A DNA stretch of 61,947 bases, taken from contig CADBCZ010000018.1 of the NCBI GenBank assembly GCA_902793335.1, forward strand, positions 1 to 61,947, written 5' to 3'. The notes under the pieces were generated by a model. The model saw only the letters and a program-made list of their open reading frames with translations. It was not told the DNA's origin and ran no database searches. The translations under genes and the position numbers were made by a program. This document shows positions 26,715 to 35,646 of this stretch, one piece after another (positions within the stretch are counted from its first letter, which is position 1; the number at the start of each line of letters is the position of its first letter). The DNA is from an uncultured Lachnospiraceae bacterium (lineage in GTDB: Bacteria; Bacillota; Clostridia; Lachnospirales; Lachnospiraceae).

Positions 26715-27425
26715 TCACGCACCAAGATAAGCTTTTCTAACCTCATCATTGTGAAGAAGATCATCTGCATTACCTGATAGCTTAATCTTTCCGGTTTCTA
26801 AAACATACGCACGGTTTGCAACCTTAAGAGCCATTTTAGCATTCTGTTCAACCAGCAAAACCGTTATCCCCTGCCTGTTCACTTCCTTAATGATCGCAAA
26901 TATTTCCTGAACAAGAAGCGGAGAAAGTCCCATTGACGGCTCATCCATAAGTATTATCTTTGGCCCTGCCATCAAAGCTCTTCCTACTGCAAGCATCTGC
27001 TGCTCGCCACCTGACAATGTTCCTGCAAGCTGTGACTGTCTTTCCTTTAACCTGGGAAACTTCTCAAACACATCATCCATTCTTGATAATATCTTATCCT
27101 TATCTTTTTTATTATACATATATGCGCCCATCTCAATATTTTCACGAACCGTCATATCTACAAACACATGTCTTCCCTCAGGAACATGCGCAATACCATG
27201 TCGGATAATCCTACTGGGTTCTTCCTTAAGCAGATCTTTATCGTCAAAGATTACCTTTCCGCTCGTTGCTTTTTTTAGACCTGTTATCGTATGCAGAATT
27301 GTTGTCTTTCCTGCTCCATTAGCTCCGATCAAAGTAACGATCTCACCATCATTTACCTCAATACTCACTTCCTCGATCGCATGTATCACTCCATAATGCA
27401 CATTAAGCTTTTCGACCTTTAACAT
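26715..27425 (-). CDS. livF: Branched-chain amino acid-type ABC transporter ATPase
   Basis: Second ATPase of the transporter. Walker A is GANGAGKTT, signature TLSGGEQQMLAVGRAL, Walker B IILMDEPSMGLSP. 236 residues, as in LivF. The start codon overlaps the stop of livG. With LivG it powers uptake by the LivHM permease. Confidence 0.93.
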   Translation of the reverse strand: MLKVEKLNVHYGVIHAIEEVSIEVNDGEIVTLIGANGAGKTTILHTITGLKKATSGKVIFDDKDLLKEEPSRIIRHGIAHVPEGRHVFVDMTVRENIEMGAYMYNKKDKDKILSRMDDVFEKFPRLKERQSQLAGTLSGGEQQMLAVGRALMAGPKIILMDEPSMGLSPLLVQEIFAIIKEVNRQGITVLLVEQNAKMALKVANRAYVLETGKIKLSGNADDLLHNDEVRKAYLGA

Positions 27426-28225
27426 CAGACATCACCGCCTTCATCCTCATCTTCTTTTCCAAGATATGCCTCAATAACCTCTTTATTGCCGGCAATCTCA
27501 TCAGGTGTTCCCGATGCCAGGATCTCACCAAAATTCAAAACATATATGCGTTCGCATATACTCATTACAAGACTCATATCATGTTCAATAAGAAGAATTG
27601 GAATTCCAAATTTTTCCCTCAGCATCTTAATTGATTCCTTAAGCTCTGCTGTTTCAACCGGATTCATTCCCGCTGCCGGCTCATCTAACAGCAAAAGCTT
27701 CATATCAGTAGCAAGGGCTCTTGCAATCTCTAACAATCGCTGCTTTCCATAAGGAAGATTTTCAGCAAACTGATCCGCAAAACCGTCCAGCTTGAAAAGT
27801 TTAAGGAGCTCCATTGCCTTTTCTGTTGTTTCCTCTTCCTCCTTCCAAAAATAAGGAGTACGGAAGATTGACTGCATTAGATTTGCCTTCATGTTTTTAT
27901 TAAATGCGACCTTAACATTCTCAAGAACCGTCATTTTCTTAAACAATCTAATGTTCTGGAATGTTCTTGCAATACCAGCCTCTACAACCTGATGTGTTTT
28001 TAGCCCGTTCATTCGTTTTCCACATAAAATATAGCTTCCTGTTGTGGGAGTATATATACCTGTTATAAGATTAAAAATCGTTGTCTTGCCTGCACCGTTA
28101 GGTCCTATAAGACCGATCAATTCACCTTTATATATCTCAATATTCACATCATTTACGGCTTTAAGTCCTCCGAATTGTATTCCTAAACTCTTTGTTTCCA
28201 ATACCGGAATCTTTTCCTCTGCCAT
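27425..28225 (-). CDS. livG: Branched-chain amino acid-type ABC transporter ATPase
   Basis: First ATPase of the pair. Walker A is GPNGAGKTT, signature around LPYGKQRLLEIARAL, Walker B LLLLDEPAAGMNP. The C-terminal extension (GEILASGTPDEI, then IEAYLG) is typical of LivG. The ATG at 28225 follows GGTGAGGTG; a longer reading is less likely. The very acidic tail (KEDEDEGGD) is unusual but short. Confidence 0.93.
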   Translation of the reverse strand: MAEEKIPVLETKSLGIQFGGLKAVNDVNIEIYKGELIGLIGPNGAGKTTIFNLITGIYTPTTGSYILCGKRMNGLKTHQVVEAGIARTFQNIRLFKKMTVLENVKVAFNKNMKANLMQSIFRTPYFWKEEEETTEKAMELLKLFKLDGFADQFAENLPYGKQRLLEIARALATDMKLLLLDEPAAGMNPVETAELKESIKMLREKFGIPILLIEHDMSLVMSICERIYVLNFGEILASGTPDEIAGNKEVIEAYLGKEDEDEGGDV

Positions 28226-28256
28226 ACATATCACCTCACCTGTTTGAATAAATATT

Positions 28257-29297
28257 TTATTCCTGATTTACCTTTTGGGATAACACCTGAGTTTTTTTAC
28301 TCTTTGGTTTTAGTATCAGATCTGAAAGTGAAAACTCCTTACCACCAAACAAACCGGTAGGTTTAAAGATCATTACCACGACAAGAACTACTGCATATAT
28401 GAGCATTCTATAGCTTGCAAAATCAGGAAAGACATATGAGATAAGCTGTGGTAATGCCGACAATATCGGAGCAGCTATGATAGATCCTGTCATTGAGCCG
28501 CTTCCTCCCAAAATAACTATAGCAAGAAATTCTGAAGACTTTGAAAAATTGAAATAGGTAGGGACCAATGTAGTAATATAATGTGCATATATAGCGCCCG
28601 CAACCCCTGCAAAAGCTGCTGATATAGTAAATGTAAGAACCTTTGTCTTTGTAACATTTATTCCTGAGGCTGCTGCTGCTATCCGATCCTCGCGAATAGA
28701 GATCAGAGCCCTGCCGTATCTTGAACGTATGTAGCTATACATTACAGCAATGCAGATTATCATGGTGATAAATACATAATGGTAATCAGATACTCTTGCA
28801 ATTCCGGCAAATGACTTACCAAAGGTTGCATTACCTGTTATCTCCTCAATTCCGACATTGCTCAAAATAACACGAACAATTTCTGCAACAGCTACTGTCA
28901 CTATACATAGATAGTCTCCGCTTAATCTAAGTGCCGGAATGCCCACAAGCACACCGACTATCGCCGCTGCCATGCCTCCTATTATTATTGCGATTATATA
29001 TAGCACAATATCGGGAAGTTCAGTCCTGTTTGAAATAAGAGTTGTGCCAATTGCCGAAGCATATGCTCCTATCGACATAAAACCTGCATGACCTAAAGAA
29101 AACTCGCCCATATATCCTGTCAAAAGATTCAACGAACAGACAATAATGGTATAAAACATTCCGATAGTTACCAACCCGTTAAAATATGCCGCTTTTCTTC
29201 CCAGCAGCTCTGTATCGAAAAGAATACACAGAAGAAGGAACATCATAACTACCGCTATAATATTAATTAATAATTTTTTTCTTATAATTTTAGGCAT
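28257..29297 (-). CDS. livM: Branched-chain amino acid-type ABC transporter permease
   Basis: A polytopic membrane protein with about nine helices. Family hallmarks are NLLTGYMGEFSLGHAGFMSIGA and the cytoplasmic GRALISIREDRIAAAASGINV loop. 346 residues, normal. It pairs with LivH. A basic tail (KPKSKKTQ) closes the protein. Confidence 0.93.
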   Translation of the reverse strand: MPKIIRKKLLINIIAVVMMFLLLCILFDTELLGRKAAYFNGLVTIGMFYTIIVCSLNLLTGYMGEFSLGHAGFMSIGAYASAIGTTLISNRTELPDIVLYIIAIIIGGMAAAIVGVLVGIPALRLSGDYLCIVTVAVAEIVRVILSNVGIEEITGNATFGKSFAGIARVSDYHYVFITMIICIAVMYSYIRSRYGRALISIREDRIAAAASGINVTKTKVLTFTISAAFAGVAGAIYAHYITTLVPTYFNFSKSSEFLAIVILGGSGSMTGSIIAAPILSALPQLISYVFPDFASYRMLIYAVVLVVVMIFKPTGLFGGKEFSLSDLILKPKSKKTQVLSQKVNQE

Positions 29298-29315
29298 ATT
29301 CCCACTTCCTTTCTG

Positions 29316-30203
29316 TCAAACTTTTTCGCTCACTGCTTTGCCCAGCAGTCCTGTAGGACGTACAAGCAACACCACAATTAAGATCAGATATGTCACCGCC
29401 TCATAAGTTCCGGGCAGCATATATACCTTTACAAGTATCTCAACTATACCAAGGAGTAATCCTCCGATCATCGCTCCCGGAATACTTCCTATTCCTCCGA
29501 GAACCGCTGCAACAAATGCTTTAAGTCCTAATGTTATACCAAGTTCATTTTTGATACTCACATAGGATGTCGTGTACATCATTGAAGCAACAGCTGCAAG
29601 TCCGGAGCCGATCGCAAATGTAATGGTGATAATCTTATTAACATTAATTCCAACAAGTGTAGATGCCACTTTATCTTCAGGTACAGCTCTCATAGCTTTA
29701 CCAAGCTTTGTATATTTAATAAATAGTGAAAGAATCGCCATTACAATAAATCCGATCACAAGTGTCAGTAATGTCTGACCAGGTATTGATGCTCCCATAA
29801 TCTCGATTGTCGGTAAAGAAAACATTGGCGATACGTTACGTGGTGCCGAACCGAAAATAACCAGAGCTCCGTTTTCCAAAACCAGGCTCATACCAAGAGC
29901 TGTTATGAGAGCAGTTGTAGAACCCTGACCTCTCACCGGTTTATATGCAATCTGTTCGGTAAGTACACCAACTCCAACGCATACTATGATCGCTGCAATA
30001 ACTGCCAACCACAACGGCATACCTAAGTTTTTCATAACAGGTATGGTGTAAAAAAGGGTGAAACCTCCTACCATAATGAAATCACCATGAGCAAAATTGA
30101 TCATCCTTATAATTCCATAAACCATAGTATAACCGAGAGCTGTAAGTGCATATATAGAACCAAGATTCAACCCATACATTAAACTCTGAATTAATTTTGT
30201 CAT
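29316..30203 (-). CDS. livH: Branched-chain amino acid-type ABC transporter permease
   Basis: Polytopic membrane protein of 295 residues with the LivH opening GLNLGSIYALTALGYTMVYG and the conserved loop GKAMRAVPEDKVASTLVGIN. It forms the translocation path with LivM. It follows the binding-protein gene after a stable hairpin. Substrate range of this family is broad: branched-chain amino acids, urea, amides and aromatic compounds. Confidence 0.93.
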   Translation of the reverse strand: MTKLIQSLMYGLNLGSIYALTALGYTMVYGIIRMINFAHGDFIMVGGFTLFYTIPVMKNLGMPLWLAVIAAIIVCVGVGVLTEQIAYKPVRGQGSTTALITALGMSLVLENGALVIFGSAPRNVSPMFSLPTIEIMGASIPGQTLLTLVIGFIVMAILSLFIKYTKLGKAMRAVPEDKVASTLVGINVNKIITITFAIGSGLAAVASMMYTTSYVSIKNELGITLGLKAFVAAVLGGIGSIPGAMIGGLLLGIVEILVKVYMLPGTYEAVTYLILIVVLLVRPTGLLGKAVSEKV

Positions 30204-30243
30204 CTGCTCTCATCTCCATTCAATCTAAATCTAAAATCCGCAT

Positions 30244-30271
30244 CCCGAAGGTGTTTTATACACCTTCAGGG
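30244..30271 (-). other. Intercistronic hairpin between livJ and livH
   Basis: GAAGGTGT pairs with ACACCTTC around a five-base loop, extended by CCC/GGG. No T-tract follows on the minus strand, so it is unlikely to be a full terminator. Such hairpins after a binding-protein gene often protect the upstream mRNA and give more binding protein than permease. Confidence 0.6.
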
Positions 30272-30297
30272 CCGGTACAATCATCAAACAATTCAAA

Positions 30298-31512
30298 CTA
30301 GAAACTTCCATAATATTTAAGGTTACCATTTTCAAATGTTTCAACAGTAAACGGTTTCACAGCGTCACCATTCTCATCATATGTAATAGTTCCACCCATA
30401 CTTTCATATGTTGTTTTTAAAAGTGCATCCTTGATAACGGATGGATCTGTGCTGCCCGCTTCCTCAATTGCCTTTACAAGCATCTTGATAGAATCATAAT
30501 AAAGTGAAGAAACTGCATTTAATCCACTATCTGAACCATATTCTTCTTTGTAAGCACTTACATAATTTTTAACTGCTTCTGTATCTGCTGAAAGATCGAC
30601 ATGTGCAAGATAATAACAATTATTAAACTTATCCTCATAGCCTGTAACATCTGTTCCATCCCATGCATCACCACCAAGAATCGGTCCGTCAAAGCCTGCA
30701 TCACGTGCCTGCTGTACAAAGTTTGGAACCGTATCATAGTTGTTTGGATAAATGATAACCTCTGCACCCTGCTCAATTGCTTTTGAAATCTGTGCTGTAT
30801 AGTCTGTATCTGTTGTTACACATCCATAATGCTCGTATTTAACACCATCTGTGGAATCGAGCGCACCTTCCATCGCTTCTGCAAGACCTGCACAATAGTC
30901 TGAATCTTCAGCTGCAACAATTGCAATATTAGTTGCCTTGAATTCGTCTGTTGCCATCTTTGCAAGTGTAGGTCCCTGATTTGCATCTGAAAAGCATTCC
31001 CTGAAGATATAATCACCTGTTTTACAAATAGTTGCATTAGTAGAATATGGTGTAATTACAAGCATCCCACTCTTCTGTGCCGTCTCGACAAATGAAAGAG
31101 TACAGCTTGATGAACATGAACCGATAACAGCGCTGACATCATATGATGAACAGTTGTTATATGCACTTGCTGCTTCTGTCGCATCAGACTTATCATCTGC
31201 AAATACAGCGGATTCCAATTTGTATGACTTGTCACCAATCTTTACGCCTCCGGCTGCATTTACTTCTTTTATAGCAAGATTATATCCATTTTCTGCTCCT
31301 TCACCCCAGCTGGCAAAACTTCCTGTAAGCGGTGCGATTCCTGCAATTGATACTGTTCCGTCAAAATTTCCTTCGTCTTCAGCCGACTCTTTCTTTTCAG
31401 CCGTTTCTCCGGAGCTGCTCGGTGAGCTTGCTGCTCCACATCCTGTAAATAAGACCATTCCCATAACAGCAGTTGCCAATAAAGCAAATGTTTTTCTTAT
31501 TTTCTTTTTCAT
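30298..31512 (-). CDS. livJ: Liv-type substrate-binding lipoprotein
   Basis: The extracellular binding protein. Signal peptide MKKKIRKTFALLATAVMGMV is followed by the lipobox LFTGC. The mature part has the family opening VSIAGIAPLTGSFASWGEG and the periplasmic-binding fold type I motif VIGSCSSSCTLSFVETAQ. 404 residues, slightly longer than E. coli LivJ because of a Ser/Glu-rich linker. The ATG at 31512 has GGAGG eight bases upstream. Confidence 0.92.
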   Translation of the reverse strand: MKKKIRKTFALLATAVMGMVLFTGCGAASSPSSSGETAEKKESAEDEGNFDGTVSIAGIAPLTGSFASWGEGAENGYNLAIKEVNAAGGVKIGDKSYKLESAVFADDKSDATEAASAYNNCSSYDVSAVIGSCSSSCTLSFVETAQKSGMLVITPYSTNATICKTGDYIFRECFSDANQGPTLAKMATDEFKATNIAIVAAEDSDYCAGLAEAMEGALDSTDGVKYEHYGCVTTDTDYTAQISKAIEQGAEVIIYPNNYDTVPNFVQQARDAGFDGPILGGDAWDGTDVTGYEDKFNNCYYLAHVDLSADTEAVKNYVSAYKEEYGSDSGLNAVSSLYYDSIKMLVKAIEEAGSTDPSVIKDALLKTTYESMGGTITYDENGDAVKPFTVETFENGNLKYYGSF

Positions 31513-31597
31513 AATCAATTCCTCCTTATACTAAATACTCTTACCCTGATGCTTATCATCATGATAAATATATGTGAACCGGTTTATTACATATATT

Positions 31598-32215
31598 CTA
31601 TAAACCGAATTTCACCTTAACGTAGTTTTCTATGACATCTACACATCGGTCTCGTCCTACTCTGGAACTATTAAGCGTCATATCGTAATTAACCGGATTG
31701 GTCCAGTAATTACCGTTTGTATAGTACTTATAGTAGTCTGCACGATATTTATCTGTCTTTTCGATAAGTCTGTGAGCCTCTTGTTCAGTAACTCCAAGCT
31801 TCTTAACTATCGAAGCTACACAATCAGCCCGCGGCGCCTCAATGTAAAAGCTTGCAACATTACAAAAATCCTTAAGAACATAATCTGCACATTTTCCGAT
31901 TACGATAAATGACATCTCACTCGCAAGCTTTTTGATGATCTCACTTTGAATATTGAATAGATTATTGTTCGATGTAAATCTCTTATCAGAGGGTTCAACT
32001 ACATAATCAAATGGTAGTCCTCTTAATAATCCACCTTTACCAAGTTTCTCATCAGCCATATTAAATAATGCTTCATTAATACCGCTATGCTCTGAGGCCA
32101 TTTTTAAAATCTGTTGTTCGTAACAGGGAATGCCAAGTCGTTGTCCAAGCTTGACTCCTATTTCCTTTCCCCCGCTGCCAAAGCCTCTGGCAATGGTTAT
32201 TACATATCCCTGCAT
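31598..32215 (-). CDS. Cytidylate-kinase-like P-loop protein
   Basis: A protein of about 205 residues opening MQGYVITIARGFGSGGKEIG, a Walker A-like loop of the cytidylate kinase-like family (PF13189 type). LASEMSFIVIGKCADYVL and the R-rich segment at EAPRADCVASIVKKL fit the kinase fold. The family is common in Lachnospiraceae but its substrate is not established. It lies between an alcohol dehydrogenase and the Liv operon, with its own leader hairpin, so it appears to belong to the amino-acid regulon. Start at 32215 follows GGAGGTGG. Confidence 0.8.
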   Translation of the reverse strand: MQGYVITIARGFGSGGKEIGVKLGQRLGIPCYEQQILKMASEHSGINEALFNMADEKLGKGGLLRGLPFDYVVEPSDKRFTSNNNLFNIQSEIIKKLASEMSFIVIGKCADYVLKDFCNVASFYIEAPRADCVASIVKKLGVTEQEAHRLIEKTDKYRADYYKYYTNGNYWTNPVNYDMTLNSSRVGRDRCVDVIENYVKVKFGL

Positions 32216-32237
32216 ACTGACCACCTCCGGTAATTCA

Positions 32238-32286
32238 TTAAAGGGGCTCTTTCTTTATCACTTTAAAGAAAAAGCCCCTTTGCTTT
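32238..32286 (-). terminator. Attenuator-type hairpin (AAGCAAAGGGG) before the kinase-like gene
   Basis: On the minus strand AAAGGGGCTTTTTCTTTA pairs with TAAAGAAAGAGCCCCTTT. Only three T follow, so termination would be weak. It can also end the alcohol dehydrogenase transcript. It is a member of the AAGCAA-GGG family. Confidence 0.65.
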
Positions 32287-32300
32287 GTATAGTTTATTAA

Positions 32301-33398
32301 TTACTTCAATAACTGTTTATATAACGCTACAATATCTTTTTCGCTAATCTCCCGTATTGTATTACCCGGGCTGCCACTCTCAATTGCTGCCTTTGCCATC
32401 TTATCAATATTGTTGTTATATATCTCCCTGTCTATGCAATATTCTGAAAGTGTAGGTATTTCCAGTTCTGATAAAAGCTCCTTTAGATATACAAAAAACG
32501 CATCTGCGCATTCAGTTACACTTCCTTGCGCTCCTAAAAGTCTTCCTATCTGGGCAAACCTTTCAACACAACCCTCTTTTGCAAAAGACAGACAGGTTTC
32601 AATCAACATGGCATTTGATATCCCATGCGGTACATGAAAAAGTGCTCCAATAGGTCTGCTCATTCCATGTACTAAAGTTACACTTGCATTATTAATACAT
32701 ATTCCTGCCTCGTAGGCTGCATAAGCCATCTGCGTTCTTGCCTCTATATCATCGCCTGACTTATAAGCTCTTGGAAGATGATCAAATACTCTCTTTATTG
32801 CAGATATTGCAAACATATCCGTATATGGTGTTGCCTTTTTGGATGTATAAGCCTCCACAGCATGTGTCAGTGCGTCCATACCTGTTGCCGCTGTAACGCG
32901 TTTTGGTGCAGTAACTCCTAATAATGGATCGATCACAGCAAGTTTTGGTATTACCATTTCATCAGTAATAAGTTTCTTGGTATTTGTTGCAGTCTCAGTA
33001 ATACAATAGAATTTTGTCGCCTCCGAACCCGAACCGGCTGTTGTCGGAATCAATACTATCGGTGGATAACCCGATTGTGCCGATACTGCCTTTGCTGAAT
33101 CCTGTGGACTTCCTCCACCTATTCCAATTACCATGTCACACTTTTTACTATCATATAAATGTTTAGCACTACCGATCATCTGATCATCAGGCTCTCCGAC
33201 AATATCGGTAAAAACCGAATAACTGATACCTTCTTTATCAAGAACTGCTTTCAGCTTATCAATAATACCGTTTTTCTCAACTATTTTTCCGGAAATGATA
33301 AGTGCGTTACCTCCAAGCTCTTTTATTGTTTTCCCTGCCTTTTCAATTGCCCCTTCGCCTATTATTGTTTTGGCAGGCATTAAAACCTGAAATATCAT
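32301..33398 (-). CDS. Iron-containing alcohol dehydrogenase
   Basis: A second group III alcohol dehydrogenase, only distantly like the one at 8507. The cofactor motif is IGIGGGSPQDSAKAVSA, and metal-ligand segments are TGMDALTHAVEAY and VPHGISNAM with the preceding SVTLVHGMSRPIGALFHVPHG. 365 residues. Context with a class III aminotransferase suggests it reduces a semialdehyde made by transamination (for example from beta-alanine, GABA or taurine); this is inference. It follows the PucR gene, with an attenuator hairpin in between. Confidence 0.9.
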   Translation of the reverse strand: MIFQVLMPAKTIIGEGAIEKAGKTIKELGGNALIISGKIVEKNGIIDKLKAVLDKEGISYSVFTDIVGEPDDQMIGSAKHLYDSKKCDMVIGIGGGSPQDSAKAVSAQSGYPPIVLIPTTAGSGSEATKFYCITETATNTKKLITDEMVIPKLAVIDPLLGVTAPKRVTAATGMDALTHAVEAYTSKKATPYTDMFAISAIKRVFDHLPRAYKSGDDIEARTQMAYAAYEAGICINNASVTLVHGMSRPIGALFHVPHGISNAMLIETCLSFAKEGCVERFAQIGRLLGAQGSVTECADAFFVYLKELLSELEIPTLSEYCIDREIYNNNIDKMAKAAIESGSPGNTIREISEKDIVALYKQLLK

Positions 33399-33448
33399 TT
33401 ATCCACCTCCGATCAATAATATGTTTGTCATTAAATAATCAAAATAAA

Positions 33449-33490
33449 AAGGCAAAGACGTCACTTCTCATTGACTCCTTTGCCCTTGCT
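33449..33490 (-). terminator. Attenuator hairpin (AAGCAAGGG) before the alcohol dehydrogenase
   Basis: On the minus strand GGCAAAG, two bases, GTCA pair with TGAC, two bases, CTTTGCC, followed by TTTTTATTTT. The 5' flank is AAGCAAGGG. Upstream sequence with TTGCAT and TAATAT spaced by 17 bases could be a promoter, leaving little leader before the hairpin. It also can terminate the PucR transcript. Confidence 0.7.
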
Positions 33491-33573
33491 TTATTATTGA
33501 TGTGCAAATATTATCATCATCAATTCAAATATGCAATAACACATCAAACATTAAATCTTGTGCAGCTGCACAA

Positions 33574-34734
33574 TTACAAAATATTTCTTATACAGTATGC
33601 CGTATATAAAACAGCCCTGTTTTCCCATGTGGAAATATCCATATCAAGAATTTCTTCAATTCTTTTAATATAATTATTTACAGTATTCCTATGAATAAAT
33701 AATTCCTGACTAACTTTCTTTGTATTACCGTCACACTCCAGATATTTTTCAACAAATGCACAATAATCTGTTTTGTTCTCTCTGTCATGCTCGGCCAGCT
33801 TTCCCATTATGCTCTGATACATTTCAGACAGTACAGCATTACTTTTTACATTTACTAAAATTTTATAAAGACCAAGCTCCTGATACCGTAGCACCTTCTC
33901 ATCTCTCTTTATCGCTATCCGGCAGGCAGCATAAGCCCGCATGAAATTGTCATCCTGCAATTCAAGACTCTTTATATTATCACTGATACCTATATAGACA
34001 TATGGAACAAGCTTTATAGCTGATATACTCTTAAAGATCAGGTCCGTATATCTTTCTAACTCCTCCTGTCTGTAATCAACCAACGCAACAATCCGTTTAT
34101 CCTGATATTCAAATGAAATATATTTATCCTTAATACTTTTTGCAGCTTGTTCAGTAATATTCTTAAGTCTTCTACTCTCATTTACAAACTCTGAGCTTGT
34201 TTTTTCAAGCTCTAATGAGATACAAAAAAATGTCATAACGCAATCATTCATATAACCAAATCTCTCCATCTGATGAATAAGAGACTGCCTGTCCCCAATA
34301 TGAAAGATAAGGTTTTTTAATATCGTTACTATGCTGTCCTCCCTTGACATATGGTCTATTATCCTCTTACAAAAATCCGAAGTAAGATCAACAAGAGGAA
34401 CCTCCCATGGAACCGAAAACAGGGGCAGATTATTCTCGTTGCAAAAGGTTATCACACAATCAGGTATATTGGTAATGAACTTTCCGGTATTAAAAATAAC
34501 AGCACCTGCATTATGTGCATGAACAACCGTTACATATTCCATAAGGTCATCAGCCGTTCTGCAGATTGCCCCTTCTGTAATAACGATCTCATTGCCATGC
34601 AGAAAACGTGCCCCCTCAATCGTTTCAACAACATGCATCCAGCTCACAATATTAGTCAGTCCACCCTCACCTGCATGAAGCTTTATATTATATTTTGCCG
34701 ATTCTTTATAAAGGTTGTTTACGGTAAGCGCCAT
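33574..34734 (-). CDS. PucR-family transcriptional regulator
   Basis: An activator-type regulator of amino acid or purine catabolism. The N-terminal PucR domain is recognisable by VSWMHVVETIEGARFLHGNE and VITEGAICRTADDLMEYV. The C-terminus has the PucR helix-turn-helix: LECDGNTKKVSQELFIHRNT followed by VNNYIKRIEEI. 386 residues. It lies between the D-glutamate/oxoprolinase genes and the transporter/dehydrogenase genes and probably controls one or both groups in response to a nitrogen compound. Confidence 0.9.
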   Translation of the reverse strand: MALTVNNLYKESAKYNIKLHAGEGGLTNIVSWMHVVETIEGARFLHGNEIVITEGAICRTADDLMEYVTVVHAHNAGAVIFNTGKFITNIPDCVITFCNENNLPLFSVPWEVPLVDLTSDFCKRIIDHMSREDSIVTILKNLIFHIGDRQSLIHQMERFGYMNDCVMTFFCISLELEKTSSEFVNESRRLKNITEQAAKSIKDKYISFEYQDKRIVALVDYRQEELERYTDLIFKSISAIKLVPYVYIGISDNIKSLELQDDNFMRAYAACRIAIKRDEKVLRYQELGLYKILVNVKSNAVLSEMYQSIMGKLAEHDRENKTDYCAFVEKYLECDGNTKKVSQELFIHRNTVNNYIKRIEEILDMDISTWENRAVLYTAYCIRNIL

Positions 34735-34758
34735 ATATCATTACCTCTCTTATGGTTA

Positions 34759-35598
34759 TCATTCTGTCTCATCACATATTTCTTTGTATAAAGCATCACG
34801 AAGAGTAAATAAAGTATTCTGATCCTTTCCACCAAACGGCTTTCCGTTAAGCTCATTAACATACATACATACGTTTGAGGATGATGTAATAATAATCTCA
34901 TCTGCTCCATAAAGATCATCAAGATAGTAAGGAGTTTCTGCTACACCTATTCCTAACTTTTTACACATTCTTATTAAATGCGCTCTTGCAATTCCGGGAA
35001 GGATCATGTCATCTGTCGGAGCAGTATGAACAATTCCATCTTTTATAATATGACAGTTGCAATGGGCACATTCTGTAATCCTGCCGTCATGTCTGTAAAG
35101 AATCGTCTCATCGGCACCCATGTTATATGCCTTCTCAGCATACAAAACTGACGGCAGAAGATTTAATGTCTTGCAATTACAATAATAAAATCTTTTATCT
35201 TCTGCGGTAACACATTTAATAGGCTTTTTACAATCATTTATCACCTCAGGTTTTATCATTACCCACAGATTACCCGGACCCTTTTCATATACATGATTTC
35301 TTATTCCGGTTCCCCTCGAACAAGCCCAATAAACGAAGTTTTCGCCTGTATCCATCTTTTTCACGAGTTCATTCAGTATGTCCTTAAGATCAGCCTTTGA
35401 ACACGGAATTTCAATATCCATAAGAGCCGCGGAATTATAAAAACGATCTATATGTTCATCAATCGCAAACAGATTGTAATGTCTTGACGGACCGGCATCA
35501 TATACACCATCTCCAAAAAAACATACTCTGTCATTAAACGGTACCATCATCTTATCAAGTTCATCAAATTTTCCATTGTAATAGCCTAATGTTTTCAT
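34759..35598 (-). CDS. Class IV (D-amino acid transaminase-like) aminotransferase
   Basis: A fold-type IV PLP enzyme. The catalytic lysine lies in NCKTLNLLPSVLYAEKA, in the position of K145 of D-amino acid transaminase (KSLNLLxxVLA). The cofactor phosphate region is at GRITECAHCNCHI. D-amino acid transaminases exchange the amino group between D-alanine, D-glutamate and keto acids; branched-chain and aminodeoxychorismate enzymes share the fold, so substrate is uncertain. Neighbouring D-glutamate cyclase genes favour the D-amino acid role. The ATG at 35598 follows GGGAGG. Confidence 0.8.
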   Translation of the reverse strand: MKTLGYYNGKFDELDKMMVPFNDRVCFFGDGVYDAGPSRHYNLFAIDEHIDRFYNSAALMDIEIPCSKADLKDILNELVKKMDTGENFVYWACSRGTGIRNHVYEKGPGNLWVMIKPEVINDCKKPIKCVTAEDKRFYYCNCKTLNLLPSVLYAEKAYNMGADETILYRHDGRITECAHCNCHIIKDGIVHTAPTDDMILPGIARAHLIRMCKKLGIGVAETPYYLDDLYGADEIIITSSSNVCMYVNELNGKPFGGKDQNTLFTLRDALYKEICDETE

Positions 35599-35646
35599 AA
35601 TAATCAAGCCTCCCATTCTTAATAATTTTATCAATCAGCATAACTT

